64,000 nt of DNA from Arabidopsis thaliana. Its lineage: Eukaryota > Streptophyta > Magnoliopsida > Brassicales > Brassicaceae. Under the pieces are notes generated by a model. It saw nothing but the letters and a program-made list of their open reading frames with translations. It had not been told where the DNA came from and searched no databases. Position 1 is the stretch's first letter. Each line of letters opens with the position of its first letter. The DNA lies in assembly GCF_000001735.4 (NCBI RefSeq), contig NC_003074.8:1612101-1676100 (forward strand), in the 5' to 3' direction. Both the position numbers and the translations under genes were made by a program. Positions 26,201 through 37,249 of this stretch are shown one piece after another.

Positions 26201-28005
26201 GCCGGCAGAGGAGATCTGAAGTTAGACAGCGGTGCAAGACAAGATCCTGGGGAAACTTCAGAGGAAAGCGATCTGGACGAGGCTGTGAACGACTGGTGGT
26301 GGCAGATTGGGAAGCAGAGTGATTGCCGGTGTCAAATAATCAGAAGTGTTAGCCAATGGTCTGCTGGGACGAGCCAGCCTGAAGATAGCATTCATAGAGC
26401 TTATTGTTCGCTTATCCAGAACGCTGAACATTTTATCTACATAGAGGTATAAATTAATCATTCAAACATTTTTATACAAAATCTCTACACCTCAGATTGG
26501 TTCTATATTCTAATCTCTTAATCTTGTTGTTTAACAGAACCAATTCTTCATCTCCGGGCTAGAAAAAGAGGACACGATCCTAAACCGCGTTCTAGAAGCG
26601 TTATACAGACGCATTCTGAAGGCTCATGAAGAGAACAAGTGCTTCCGCGTTGTGATCGTTATTCCGCTACTCCCTGGATTTCAGGTACTGTTTGCTTCTT
26701 CTCAATTACAAATTGACAAATTGTTAACAGAGTATAATCATGATGTGTCGACATAAAACAGGGAGGTATTGATGACTTCGGAGCAGCCACGGTTCGAGCA
26801 CTGATGCATTGGCAATACCGTACGATCTCTAGAGAAGGAACTTCGATTCTTGACAACCTTAACGCTTTGCTCGGTCCCAAGACGCAAGATTACATCTCTT
26901 TCTATGGTTTGAGATCGTACGGACGGCTGTTTGAGGACGGTCCAATTGCCACTAGCCAGATTTACGTGCATAGCAAGTTAATGATTGTTGATGACCGGAT
27001 CGCAGTGATCGGATCTTCTAATATAAACGATAGGAGCTTACTAGGTTCACGAGACTCTGAGGTACTTTCAAAAATCCAATTCATTCTTTATTGCAGCAAA
27101 ACAGAGTTATGTATTCATTTGAATCAATCATGTTTCAGATCGGTGTTGTGATTGAAGACAAAGAATTCGTGGAATCTTCGATGAACGGAATGAAGTGGAT
27201 GGCCGGGAAGTTCTCTTACAGTCTTAGATGTTCCTTGTGGTCAGAGCATCTCGGCCTTCACGCCGGAGAGGTAATTTTAAAAAATTTCTAGAAACGCCTA
27301 CTACTATACATTTTTGACTTCAGAAACCTTTATTTTCATTTGAGTATATATAGCCGAAAACTTTTTAGTATTTTTACTTGTTTTTGCTCTGTTCTCTGAT
27401 AGTCTTGGTATCCTATTTCCGTTGGATAAGATTCCTTGAGCTGAAAGCTTCTTTTAACTACCGTTACCTCCATAGAAAATTTGAAAATGTTGATTTTGTT
27501 TTTTGTGTTTAGATTCAGAAGATCGAAGATCCAATCAAAGATGCAACATACAAAGACTTATGGATGGCAACAGCTAAGAAAAACACGGACATCTACAACC
27601 AAGTCTTCTCGTGCATCCCGAATGAACATATACGCTCAAGGTTCATACGTCATCCCTTTTTAACTAAATCTCCATAACTTTAGTGATTAAAGATACGTAA
27701 CTACGTTGGCTTTTTAAACGCAACTGAGAGATGATCAAATCTGCTTCTGACTTTGTCTTTCTAAACACAGAGCTGCATTGAGACACAATATGGCTCTTTG
27801 TAAAGACAAGTTGGGTCACACTACGATCGACCTTGGCATTGCACCGGAGAGGCTAGAATCATGCGGCAGCGACTCGTGGGAGATTCTGAAGGAGACAAGA
27901 GGGAACCTTGTGTGCTTCCCATTACAGTTCATGTGTGATCAAGAAGATCTCAGACCAGGTTTCAACGAATCTGAGTTCTACACTGCTCCTCAAGTCTTCC
28001 ACTAA
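23221..28005 (+). CDS. PLDP2: phospholipase D zeta 2 (PX-PH type), about 16 exons
   Basis: The CDS begins at ATG 23221 (exon 1 23221-23445; exons follow at 23719, 23906, 24125, 24353, 24614 and on) and ends at TAA 28003-28005. The joined product is close to 1,050 residues. An N-terminal PX-type region spans about residues 45-200 and a PH-type region about 205-335 (WAVLKPGFLALLEDP). The two catalytic HKD motifs are intact: HHEKIVIVD near residue 480 and VHSKLMIVDD near 855. A PX-PH layout without a C2 domain marks the zeta class. It hydrolyses phosphatidylcholine to phosphatidic acid and choline. Under phosphate shortage it feeds phospholipid-to-galactolipid turnover at the tonoplast. The P1BS sites upstream fit this control. 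The order matches At3g05630. Confidence 0.97.
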
Positions 28006-28509
28006 CCACTATTTATTGTACGCCCAGTTCTCTTTAATCAGTTAATAGAGTACCTAAGCTCACACGTTACTTATGTATAGAGATGTTAGTTATATAGAAA
28101 GAAGAAATTCATTTGATTGCTTCCTAGGTTCGCAGAGGTATGTGTGTGTATAGTATACACTTCTTGTAAATCATAATGTTTATGTGCCTCAAGCTGTACA
28201 ATACATCTTCAATTGCGGATATGTTCTTACAACTTTGGAGTTGATATATGTTTGATTCTTGTTCCAAAAGCTTGTTTCCTCATCACATGTTTCATAATAA
28301 CTTAAGAAGTTTCCCACTTTTTAAATGATTATTAAAATTACAAGTAACCAATTGTGTTCTTTAGATTGTGATAGGACTCTGGTTTGGCAAGAAAGTAATA
28401 TTCAATGCGATTTTACGCAAGTCTATCTACATTGCAGCATTTTTTCTTTTCTTGCCCGGTCCAAAAGTACTAGTACCTACTTGCAGGTCGTGGCATGGAG
28501 AAGATGTTG
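28006..28509. other. convergent 3' region between PLD zeta 2 and the PP2C gene
   Basis: It holds the PLD zeta 2 3' UTR and the PP2C 3' UTR facing each other. A short GT-rich run lies at 28140-28160. No gene is visible. ORFs at 28325-28723 are antisense shadows of the last PP2C exon. Confidence 0.6.
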
Positions 28510-30127
28510 CTATAGAGATGGCGACGACGATGAAGAATGGAAGAAGAGGCACACGGCAGAGATATCATCCATGGCGATTCCGCGTCTCTTTCTATTCCAA
28601 GCCCTAACTGCTTGCTGTACCAGTCGCTTGGCAGCTTTTGCCCGCTCCGCCGTCGAGGAAACAATATCTATGGCCTCTTGGTTTGATATCACATCCCATA
28701 CCTATAATGTTTCAATTACATGACTACGCTGCCAATATAAACTAACAAAACAAAGTTGCTTATTCAAATGTTCTTACCCCATCAGTGGCCAAGATTATAA
28801 ACTGGTCTCTAATGGATATATGCCTCTGAGTGACTTCAGGCACTGAGACCAATCCGTAATCTTTGATACAATAGTCTCCGAATGCTCTTGACATTGCGAG
28901 CCCCGGAGATTCATCTACTGGTTGCCATACACGGTGGACCCCTGGCTCATCTTGAAGGCAAAATACTCTCCCGTTGCATCCGATTATCCGCTCTTCCTCC
29001 TCTGTTTTAATAAGAAACAAAATTTGAAAGATAAAGATTCAGAACTGCTTAGCTAAATGCACTGAGATTTACATGATTTATTTATGCTTATGGAACTAAC
29101 GAGGCAGGTTTGGCTTGAAATCTACGGTGAGCTGAACCGCGACCAAGCTTCCTTCGTCTGAAACTGTGGCCAATACCGCACGTGAATCCCCGACGTTTGC
29201 TATATAAATAACATCACCCTGTAGCAAGAAACCACTTAAGGATTAATGAACAGAGTAGCCTTTTTACAAGATTTTCTTCATATGAGGTAATGAATCTGAT
29301 GCTCCATTTACCTGTCTCACAATGGTTAGAGCGGTCGTACCGCTGTTGAAAGAATCTATCTTTCGGTGATGCTCAAGCTCCAGATCAACAGCTTCACAGG
29401 TTTTGAGGAATGAGTATTTCCAGATTGCAAACCGCTGTAGCTCTTTATCGGGTTCTGCTATTGTGGTCTGAGAAAGAGTCTCTTTCCAGTTACAGAGCAA
29501 AGATATAGGCATTGAGTTTCTGACTTGTTTAGAAACAAAGTGTCCCCAGGGACCATGTCCATCGAATATCCCACAGAATATCATGTCTTCTTGACACCCA
29601 TATCCCTGTTTCAGAAATTGTCAAAACATGATGAACAAATATTCGCAAATCAGTGTTTAAAGACCGTAATATCGGATAACTTAAAATCAACGGTAGAAGC
29701 ATATAATGCGTTAAACTTAAGATCTTTGGACTGGTGATAATAACCCTAGATACAGAGGAGCATCCAAAACAAGCTAGAGGCACACGCACACGAAGCGAAT
29801 TGTGCTAAGTAAACGCCAAAGACTGCAAAAGTTCCAAATAACCCAGCTCTAAGATAACTTTTTGTAGAAGTAATGTACCTCCCAGACGATGGCACAGTCC
29901 TGATTAACGCCTTTCTCACCGCGTCTAGAGAAAACAGAAGCCAAGTTATTAGATCCATCTGCATTAATGCAACCAGAGGATCTCAAAATAAGTTCCTTCT
30001 TCTTCGCCTCTCTCGCCATTTCATCTGTGGCTTCCTTAGCGTAGCTTTTGCTGCTGTTGATGTTCTTCGCTTTCTTGATCGAGAAGGATCTAGCTATACC
30101 GTTGAACATGGAAGAGAAATGTCCCAT
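28510..30127 (-). CDS. EGR1: clade E protein phosphatase 2C, 5 exons
   Basis: Minus-strand exons 30127-29879, 29605-29312, 29218-29101, 29001-28778 and 28701-28510 join to 358 codons plus stop. The N-terminus MGHFSSMFNG has Gly2 and Ser6, a likely N-myristoylation site that would place it at the plasma membrane. PP2C motifs follow in order: GVNQDCAIVWE, IFDGHGPWGH, IANVGDSRAVLA, DFKPNLP, SRAFGDYCIK and LATDGVWDV, so the metal-binding Asp residues are present. It removes phosphate from Ser/Thr. Clade E members of this type restrain growth and microtubule order during drought. A probable 5'-UTR intron has its acceptor near 30169. The order matches At3g05640; the EGR1 symbol is from memory. Confidence 0.93.
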
Positions 30128-33100
30128 TTTGTCCAGAAAGTGAAAATATCATATGATCTTGAACTCTGTAAATGATAAATTCATAGAGTTTCAGATAGTT
30201 GCATTATATCAAAGAGCAAGAGGGAGATAAAATAATGTCAAAGTAGGAAATTCGTTTTTTGAGATTCGTTTTCCCGGGAAAAAAACAGGGGATAAAATAT
30301 AAATTTGAGGTATTTAAAACAGTTATAAGGACAATAATGATTATAAGAGAATATTCATATCTGACTTGGAATTCCATTAACACAAGCTCTAACATTCCTC
30401 TAGAGTTATAAAATATATAATAACTTGTACGTAATATAGAGAATAATAATGGATATGATCTCAACTTGAAGTCAAATCGAGTTTTCTCTTTTAAGAAAAC
30501 ATATTTGGAGATAACTTATCATTATAGAAATCAAGTTGCAAGATTCGGAAATTGGAAATTGAAAATCAAGTTAAACAATCTGGAAATTGGAAACCCTTTG
30601 CCTAATTTTTGTGAAAACAAGATTTTCTTGTTTTTGAAATTTAAGCTTTTTAATCTACAAAAATAAAATAAGAACTGTGAAACAAATATTGTTGAATTGC
30701 ACCAAAAATGTTTTCAAAAAGTAAATCAATTTCACAACAAGAACGTACAGAGAGAGGGACTAGGAGGAAGTGACGTGATACACACACACCAGATAGATTA
30801 CGCAATGCTGCTGAGGAATGGAAGGAAAAAGAAGTGAAGACCGGATATAGATGACGTAAGCTCGGAGAAAGTGACGTAACCATCCAAGGGAGAGGAAGCT
30901 AATGGAGTAGAGAAAGATAGACTCACAAATCAGAAATCACAATCCATTTTATGATGATCACGGTGGGTAGACACAGGGAAGAACCAAACTTAGATATTTC
31001 TCTAAATTTATTTATTTATGGGGTTCTCCCTCTGTTCCCCTCTTATTTTCTTGTGGCATGATAATAAAGGCAGAGACGTAGCAAGACATAGTCTTTTGTC
31101 GTTAGTGGGTTATATATCTATTTATTATAAATCCTAAATTCCTAATGCAATTTAACTTAATTATTGGTTAGGGAAACTAGATATATGTTTGTGAAAACGA
31201 AAAAATTGATAGCAAATTTACTGCTCGTGTGATATTTAAGTTTGGTACTAGTAAACAGTGATGCAATATGACAAAATGATCCAACCTATAGGCTAAAATG
31301 TAGGGTGAAAAATATCACAAATTTGAAAAGTTAGGTATTTGTATAAATAGTACATAAATGGCTACAGTGTTAAAAGCAAAAGTCAATAATGAATCTGTGA
31401 TTATAACTATCTTTTGAGTTTTTTTTTGGTCAAGAAATGAAATTCTATCTTCGAGTTAATGACTAGTCTAGTAGATAACAATGTAGATGTTTTCGCGTAA
31501 GTGATCAGTATATCAAAATAGGCCAATTTAGACTTTATTGTTTCTTTTCATAAACTTTGGTAATTAAGTTCAATAATGCAAAAAGATTGTTTCCGTAACG
31601 GGAAAAAATCAATTAGAAAATAAATGGCGTTGGCCTTTGAGCATACAAACCGAATAAAGTTCCGAAGATCGTAGCCATACACGTTTAACATGAAGATTCT
31701 AAATTATGAAAATTTTAAATAATGTCAAAAGGTCCATGCTTGTATACCTACCTCGAAACTAAAAAAAAATAAAAATAAAGTGAAACCAAATTTTGAGATT
31801 TTAAATTACGCAGTCTATATATCTCATGAAAAACCGAAAATAACAAAAATTTAGGTAGATTCGGTATTACCATCTAACCTTAGGGTTACATACTCTAGGC
31901 TCTAGCTATTATCAAAAGATTTCCATTAAAATAGTAACCCGAATCGAAAACCGTAACGTCACAGATTTGCAATTAATAAGACGCCGTGACGAAACTGTAC
32001 TACAAGAAGCCTTTTCCCACAAGTGTATAGCGGACTAGCGGTGAGTGGACCCAGAGCGATGACCTGTTTGATGTGGTCGGCAACGATGGTGCAAAACAAA
32101 ATCTTTGCATTGTCTCACGTAATTTAGAACTAATTACCACAAATGCCATTCAGGGTTGCGAAAGACCACCATATTTAAGATGATATTTCTGGCACGTGGG
32201 ACAGAGCAACAAAGGATTCAGAGGAGAGCCTTTCGGTTTGAGGGCCAGACGCCGGTCATATCACAATTGAATGTGGAGGTTTCAGAGTAATATTTTTTTC
32301 GTTAGAAAAGTTAAAATTGGCAAAAGAGGCACGTGAGAACCACATTGATTAGTTCGGTCCTTGTAGGGTCCATGTTAGCGAGCACAATCTAAAAAAGGAT
32401 CATGCCATTCGTCTGATTGACGCGTGGTTACCAGCAATCGCATGTGGGACGGTGCACCGGATAATGACACTTTCTTTGTGACTTTGTGTGCCGTGGCCTC
32501 TCGTTCCACTCCCACCCAGTCCCAACATGACCATTTTTCTTGTTATTTTATTGCTAGTTTTTTTTTTTTAATCCATAGAGAACATCATCTGATCTTAATC
32601 ATAATAATCAATAATCATTGGAGTGGACTATGGAAATGTTAGTATGTTGAGTGGCTTTTAATTGGTTGTTAGTTGTAAGAAAATGATAAATAGTTTATTA
32701 TCCAGTTGATACTTGATACAGTATCTAGAAGACTAGAAGCATCATAATTGCAATCATTACAAGGCGATAGTCTTTTTGTCCATTTTTTGGTTGAAAATTC
32801 AATTAATTGCGCATTATCTTCCTAAGATTTGGATCAAGATCAACTCAAGCAATGATTAGTCGTGCCACCCCCAAAAATGATTACGTACATGAAGAAAAAC
32901 AAGTGAGATCTAGTGTATATTCATTAGGACGAAAGCCAGAAATATAAACGAAAATCAAATTGGAGAATTAAATAAAGGTTTAACTTTTTAACTCGGAAAA
33001 TTTTTCAAGAACGTGATTTTGAGTCACCTCCCAATAACTTGCTTTGAGGATGACGAGAAACTCCAATAGTCCAATGTTTCGAGAATATTGGGCCAAGGAG

Positions 33101-33783
33101 GCCCATTATACTATAAACATGAAAGTTGCCAACTAACCGGACGTGATGGAGAGTGCTGAGACATGTCATGGTTCTCTCTTGATTGTACCGGAGTATTCCA
33201 GACCGGTTGACCACGAGCTATGTTAAACGGATCCAAATCCGGGTCGGGTTGGCCCATCTTCTTCTTCCTCTTCGAAATACCTTCTTCTCTCCCTCGCCTG
33301 TATCACCAATTCAGAAGAAGTAAACTTTCCTGTGTTTTCTTTTGTTCAACTCTTATCCTCGAAGATGAAAGCATTCGCTGTCCGATTCTCCAAGCTTATC
33401 AGATTTTCTCCGACATATCTCCTTTAGATTACCCTCTTTTTTTTTTCTTTTTTTTTAAGTGCATTTCACACTCTGCAATTAGATTGTTCTTCAGCTCGTT
33501 TTGCGAGAAGGTTTACGAGTTTGATGATTAGAGTTTTCATTCGTTGCAATTTGTTTGACTCTACACGTTGTTGTTCTTTATTTGAGTGCCAATACATTTC
33601 GTGTCAATGTATTTGAGGTACGAAACAGACTTACTCAATTACATAAAAGTTGACTAAACAGAGTTGTTCTACTAATTGTAAACACAAAAAAAAGTTGACT
33701 AAAAACAGAGTAAATGAAGAACACCCCAAACTGAACAATAAACAATAACAGAAATCTAAACCAATCCATAGTTGCACTTTGGT
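30128..33783. other. 3.7-kb intergenic region between the PP2C promoter and RLP32
   Basis: It holds the PP2C leader and promoter (to about 31000, with three TGACGT sites at 30771-30877) and AT-rich DNA to 32000. CACGTG G-boxes lie near 32193 and 32330. Site II words GGCCCA lie near 33100 and 33250, followed by a CT-rich leader-like stretch and a 20-codon ORF at 33365-33427. I see no complete gene and no transposon ends. Confidence 0.5.
30771..30877 (-). promoter_or_regulatory. three TGACGT (bZIP/TGA-type) sites upstream of the PP2C gene
   Basis: TGACGT occurs at 30771-30776, 30852-30857 and 30872-30877, all on the plus strand and all 640-750 bases before the PP2C start codon. TGACGT is the core bound by TGA-class and related bZIP factors. 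Whether these sites are before or inside the leader depends on the transcription start, which I cannot see. Confidence 0.45.
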
Positions 33784-36390
33784 TTATTGCTTTCTCCTCA
33801 ATCTTTTTTCATGTGCAGAGGGTTGTAAGTGGCCAAAGGTATGCATGAACCAATCTGGTTTGTAGAAAACCAGTATGTATCTAATCGTCAATCCAAAGGC
33901 AATACCAGGTCCGAATCCTATTGCAGCTGCTATCCAACTGAACACCTCTCTGTCTTCTTCCTCTAACTCTGGCGGTTCATGTTGTTGCGGTGCTGGTGCA
34001 TGAATATCTAAACAAACTTCTTCAAGTGAAGAGCCATAAAGTCCAGGGTTGTCCTTGAAAGAAGAGCAGTTTTGTCGACGAAACTGAGTTCCCCCTGGTA
34101 CTAGACCTCCAAGCTGGTTGTGAGAGAAGTTCATGTAGGCAAGGTACGATAGGTTCCCTAATTCTTGTGGAATTTCTCCTGAAAGCTTGTTTTGAGAAAC
34201 GTCCAGTGACTCGAGCTCTCTAAGATTCCCCATAGATGATGGGATGTGGCCGGTGAAAGCATTGCTTGACAAGTTAAGAACATGAAGCTCTTTCAAAAGA
34301 CCGATGGATCTTGGAATCTCTCCTTCTAATTTGTTTTCAGAAAAGTCGAGAGCTGTGTAGATTTTTAGGATGCGTACCAGCTCCATCTCTAAGCCTTTAT
34401 TCATCAAAACCACTGAATCATGGTAATATCGAAAAGAGTCTCCCATGTATTTCTCTTGAGACCGATCCTCGGTTGCCATAAGTGATGACATAGCATTCCA
34501 GTTCACAAAATAGTTTGCTGGCAAAGTTCCACTGAATTGATTATGAGATAAGTTGATGATTCGCAATGTATGGAACGAGGCATGATGTATCGGTCCGTGG
34601 AATGCATTGGAGCGTAAGACAAGAACTTGCAGCTTTTTGAGAGAAGACAACCAGAACGGGAATGTGTCGTTGATTCTGTTGTTTTCCACATTCAGAACTT
34701 CAAGAGCAGAGAGACGGATGAAAGATCTAGGAAGTTTTCCGACTAGTTGGTTATGACCGACATCAAGTGACCTTAGACTTTTAAATATACTCCTTGGAAG
34801 ACCTCCACCAAGACGATTCTGACGAAGGTTTAGAAATGAAAGAGTACTCTTAAGGTTTCCCATACATGGAGGGATGGAACCATTGAGGTTGTTGTCAGAT
34901 AAATCAAGAGTGATTAGAGAGCGCAAAGCGCATATGAAAGAGGGAATCTTTCCCGTGAAATTGTTGTTGGAGCCAACCAAGTACTGCATAGATGGTTTGG
35001 TGATTAAGGATAGTCCATGTTCCGTTGATCTTTCAAAACCGGTAAAAATGTTGTTGGAAAGATCAACGAATATCAACTTTGGTAGTGTCCATAGCCAGCC
35101 AGGCACCTGACCTTTGATTTTGTTGTTGGAAATGTCTAGATTCGTCATTTTGTGTTGGCTTCTTAAGAGCTCCGGGAACTCAGTGATGCCGCATCCAGAC
35201 AAGTACAACTGACTTATCAATTGCGTAGGATGATGATCTGCAACTGAAATTTTGGTTGTGGCTGAAACATGGTTGCCTGAGAGATCCATTGAATAGATTG
35301 AGTTGAGATGCGAGGAAAAGAGTGCATTCAAGTCAATCGTAGTGGTGGTGTTCAAATGAGATAGGTTAAGAAGTTGGAGCGACTTGAGATTCGTGAAGAT
35401 ACTAAAGTCAACTGGGCCTTGGGTGTTGAGATGAGAAAGATCAAGGTCCTGAAGGTTTATAAATTTGGAAATGGATTTCGGGATTGGCCCTATGAAGTTG
35501 TTATTGCTAATGTCTAACACAGTTAGTGTAGATGGTGAAGATATGTTCCCAAACTCAAGAGTGCCGTTGAGTTGGTTATTTCTCAAATTAATAGACGTCA
35601 AAGAAGCAATAGTGAAGAGAGAAGAAGGGAGAGTTCCAGTAAAAGCGTTGCCCCATGCCTCAAAGTACTCCAAGTTAGAGAGTGAGCTCATGTTAGAAGG
35701 AAGGGTACCTGTGAACTGATTGCGGGAGAGTGATAAATCCGAAAGATGTTTCAGATTGAGTAGGGAAAGGGGGAAGATACCAGTAAGGTCATTGGAATCA
35801 ACATATAAGTTGGTCAACTGGTTCATGTTGCCAAAAAATGGCATTTCACCAACGAACTCGTTACCAGAAAGGTCGAGAAAAGTGAGTTGTGAAAGATTTC
35901 CTATTGAAGAAGGAATCCCACCACTGAAATAGTTTTTAGAAAGGTCGAGAGTGGTAAGATGAGAAAAGTTTTCAATACAAGACGGGATTTGGCCACTGAA
36001 ATAATTATAGGAAAGGTCGAGAGTGGTTAGAAAACGAAGATTTAGAACCGTAAAAAGACTGCTGTTGGAATGAAACCGGCTTTGGAGGCAGCTACGACTA
36101 AGGTCTAGCTCAAGCACTTCCCCGGACTTGTCATTGCACGTGATACCGTCCCAATAGCAACAGTCACTGTTATTCGCCCATGACTCCGTCGTCGGATGAA
36201 GGCCGTCGAAACAAGGCTTCTTAATCTTAAACTCCTTCTTGAGCTCCAGTAGTGCATCTCTTTGTTCGAGACGACATAAGTGTTTAGTAGGAACCCCAAA
36301 GACATCTTGAAAATCAAAAGTGAATAAGAAGAATATGAGAGAAGAAAAAGTGAAAGGAATGATACTCGTTGAGTTCCAAGAGTCTTTCAT
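33784..36390 (-). CDS. RLP32: leucine-rich-repeat receptor-like protein (single exon)
   Basis: An uninterrupted 868-codon minus-strand ORF. It has an N-terminal signal peptide with a hydrophobic core ([11 protein letters not shown]), then an LRR N-cap with Cys ([27 protein letters not shown]). About 20 plant-type extracellular LRRs (LxxLxLSxNxFxGxIP) follow, interrupted by an island around the [16 protein letters not shown] stretch. Then come the conserved last LRRs, an acidic juxtamembrane stretch ([10 protein letters not shown]) and one membrane helix with GxxxG-like spacing ([18 protein letters not shown]). A short cytosolic tail without kinase ends the protein. Such RLPs signal through SOBIR1 and BAK1. 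RLP32 is reported to sense bacterial translation initiation factor 1. The order matches At3g05650. Confidence 0.95.
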   Translation of the reverse strand: MKDSWNSTSIIPFTFSSLIFFLFTFDFQDVFGVPTKHLCRLEQRDALLELKKEFKIKKPCFDGLHPTTESWANNSDCCYWDGITCNDKSGEVLELDLSRSCLQSRFHSNSSLFTVLNLRFLTTLDLSYNYFSGQIPSCIENFSHLTTLDLSKNYFSGGIPSSIGNLSQLTFLDLSGNEFVGEMPFFGNMNQLTNLYVDSNDLTGIFPLSLLNLKHLSDLSLSRNQFTGTLPSNMSSLSNLEYFEAWGNAFTGTLPSSLFTIASLTSINLRNNQLNGTLEFGNISSPSTLTVLDISNNNFIGPIPKSISKFINLQDLDLSHLNTQGPVDFSIFTNLKSLQLLNLSHLNTTTTIDLNALFSSHLNSIYSMDLSGNHVSATTKISVADHHPTQLISQLYLSGCGITEFPELLRSQHKMTNLDISNNKIKGQVPGWLWTLPKLIFVDLSNNIFTGFERSTEHGLSLITKPSMQYLVGSNNNFTGKIPSFICALRSLITLDLSDNNLNGSIPPCMGNLKSTLSFLNLRQNRLGGGLPRSIFKSLRSLDVGHNQLVGKLPRSFIRLSALEVLNVENNRINDTFPFWLSSLKKLQVLVLRSNAFHGPIHHASFHTLRIINLSHNQFSGTLPANYFVNWNAMSSLMATEDRSQEKYMGDSFRYYHDSVVLMNKGLEMELVRILKIYTALDFSENKLEGEIPRSIGLLKELHVLNLSSNAFTGHIPSSMGNLRELESLDVSQNKLSGEIPQELGNLSYLAYMNFSHNQLGGLVPGGTQFRRQNCSSFKDNPGLYGSSLEEVCLDIHAPAPQQHEPPELEEEDREVFSWIAAAIGFGPGIAFGLTIRYILVFYKPDWFMHTFGHLQPSAHEKRLRRKQ

Positions 36391-36647
36391 CGTTCTTCAA
36401 GCTAATGAAACAAAAAAAAGCAGAGAAAAATGGAAATTGGTAACTCTTTTTTTTTGTGTGTGTATGTGTGTGTGATGGTAATATTGGGTTTCATGCTCAT
36501 CTCTTTATACATAATAATAGACTACTCCACAAAGATAAATTCACTGGCTTGACTCAATAACTTGTCTTTCAACCAAGTCTTCTTTACGTTGGATACAGAG
36601 AGTAAAAGTCTCTGCGTTGAATTGTCAACATTACAAGTCTTGGTATG

Positions 36648-36689
<42 letters not shown>

Positions 36690-37249
36690 GTATGTCTTCT
36701 TTATGTTGTTTTTCCTAACGAAATGGAAAAAAAAATAGAAGCATAGCAAAAATTACGTGAATTTTCATTACACAACCGGTTTTGAACAATTTCTATATGT
36801 AGTGGTTAAACCATGTTGAGAATTTGGTATTACAGTAACCGACATATCAATTCCAATATGTCAACATCTAATACAAAAATACAAAAAAAAGATAGAAATT
36901 TACAGGAATCTCTCCACTAAGCATGCGCTCGCTAGTCGCTACCTTCCATGATTAATGTCCATGAATGTCTTCGTCTTCTTCTTGTAATTATTACTTTCTC
37001 CGTACAACGTTGCTTTCTTCGCCGACGTCTTTCATTAATGGGCCTAAATTATGTAAGCAAGCCCATTTTATCAGCCCAATTTCGAATTCACATAACGATC
37101 CTCCTGCTTTATTCCTCCATCTTCTTCTTCTCGAACGAACGTCTTCAATTCCGTGATTTAGGATTTCTTATTTGCAAATCAAAGTTAAGAAGGATGATCA
37201 AAATTCAATTCTGATAGTGCAACGATTGATTCTATTGAAAGGTTTCAAG
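36391..37249. promoter_or_regulatory. RLP32 promoter region, with poly(T) tract and duplicated distal block
   Basis: It contains a GT-rich run (36452-36476) next to the start codon, and a 39-base T run at 36650-36688 bounded by a 12-bp direct repeat. A block at about 36935-37200 recurs upstream of RLP33 at about 40095-40320, including TGGGCC at 37039-37044. The ORF at 36948-37214 lies in this block and is not supported. Confidence 0.7.
36640..36698. repeat. 39-base poly(T) tract bounded by a 12-bp direct repeat
   Basis: TTGGTATGTCTT at 36640-36651 is repeated exactly at 36687-36698, with only T residues between (the T run is 36650-36688). A homopolymer flanked by what looks like a target-site duplication resembles a poly(A)-tail insertion made by LINE machinery. 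Slippage after a local duplication is the alternative. Confidence 0.8.

Noticed and set aside
36948-37214. 88-codon plus-strand ORF upstream of RLP32
   Set aside because: It lies in the duplicated promoter block. The other copy near 40100-40320 does not keep the frame, so protein selection is unlikely.
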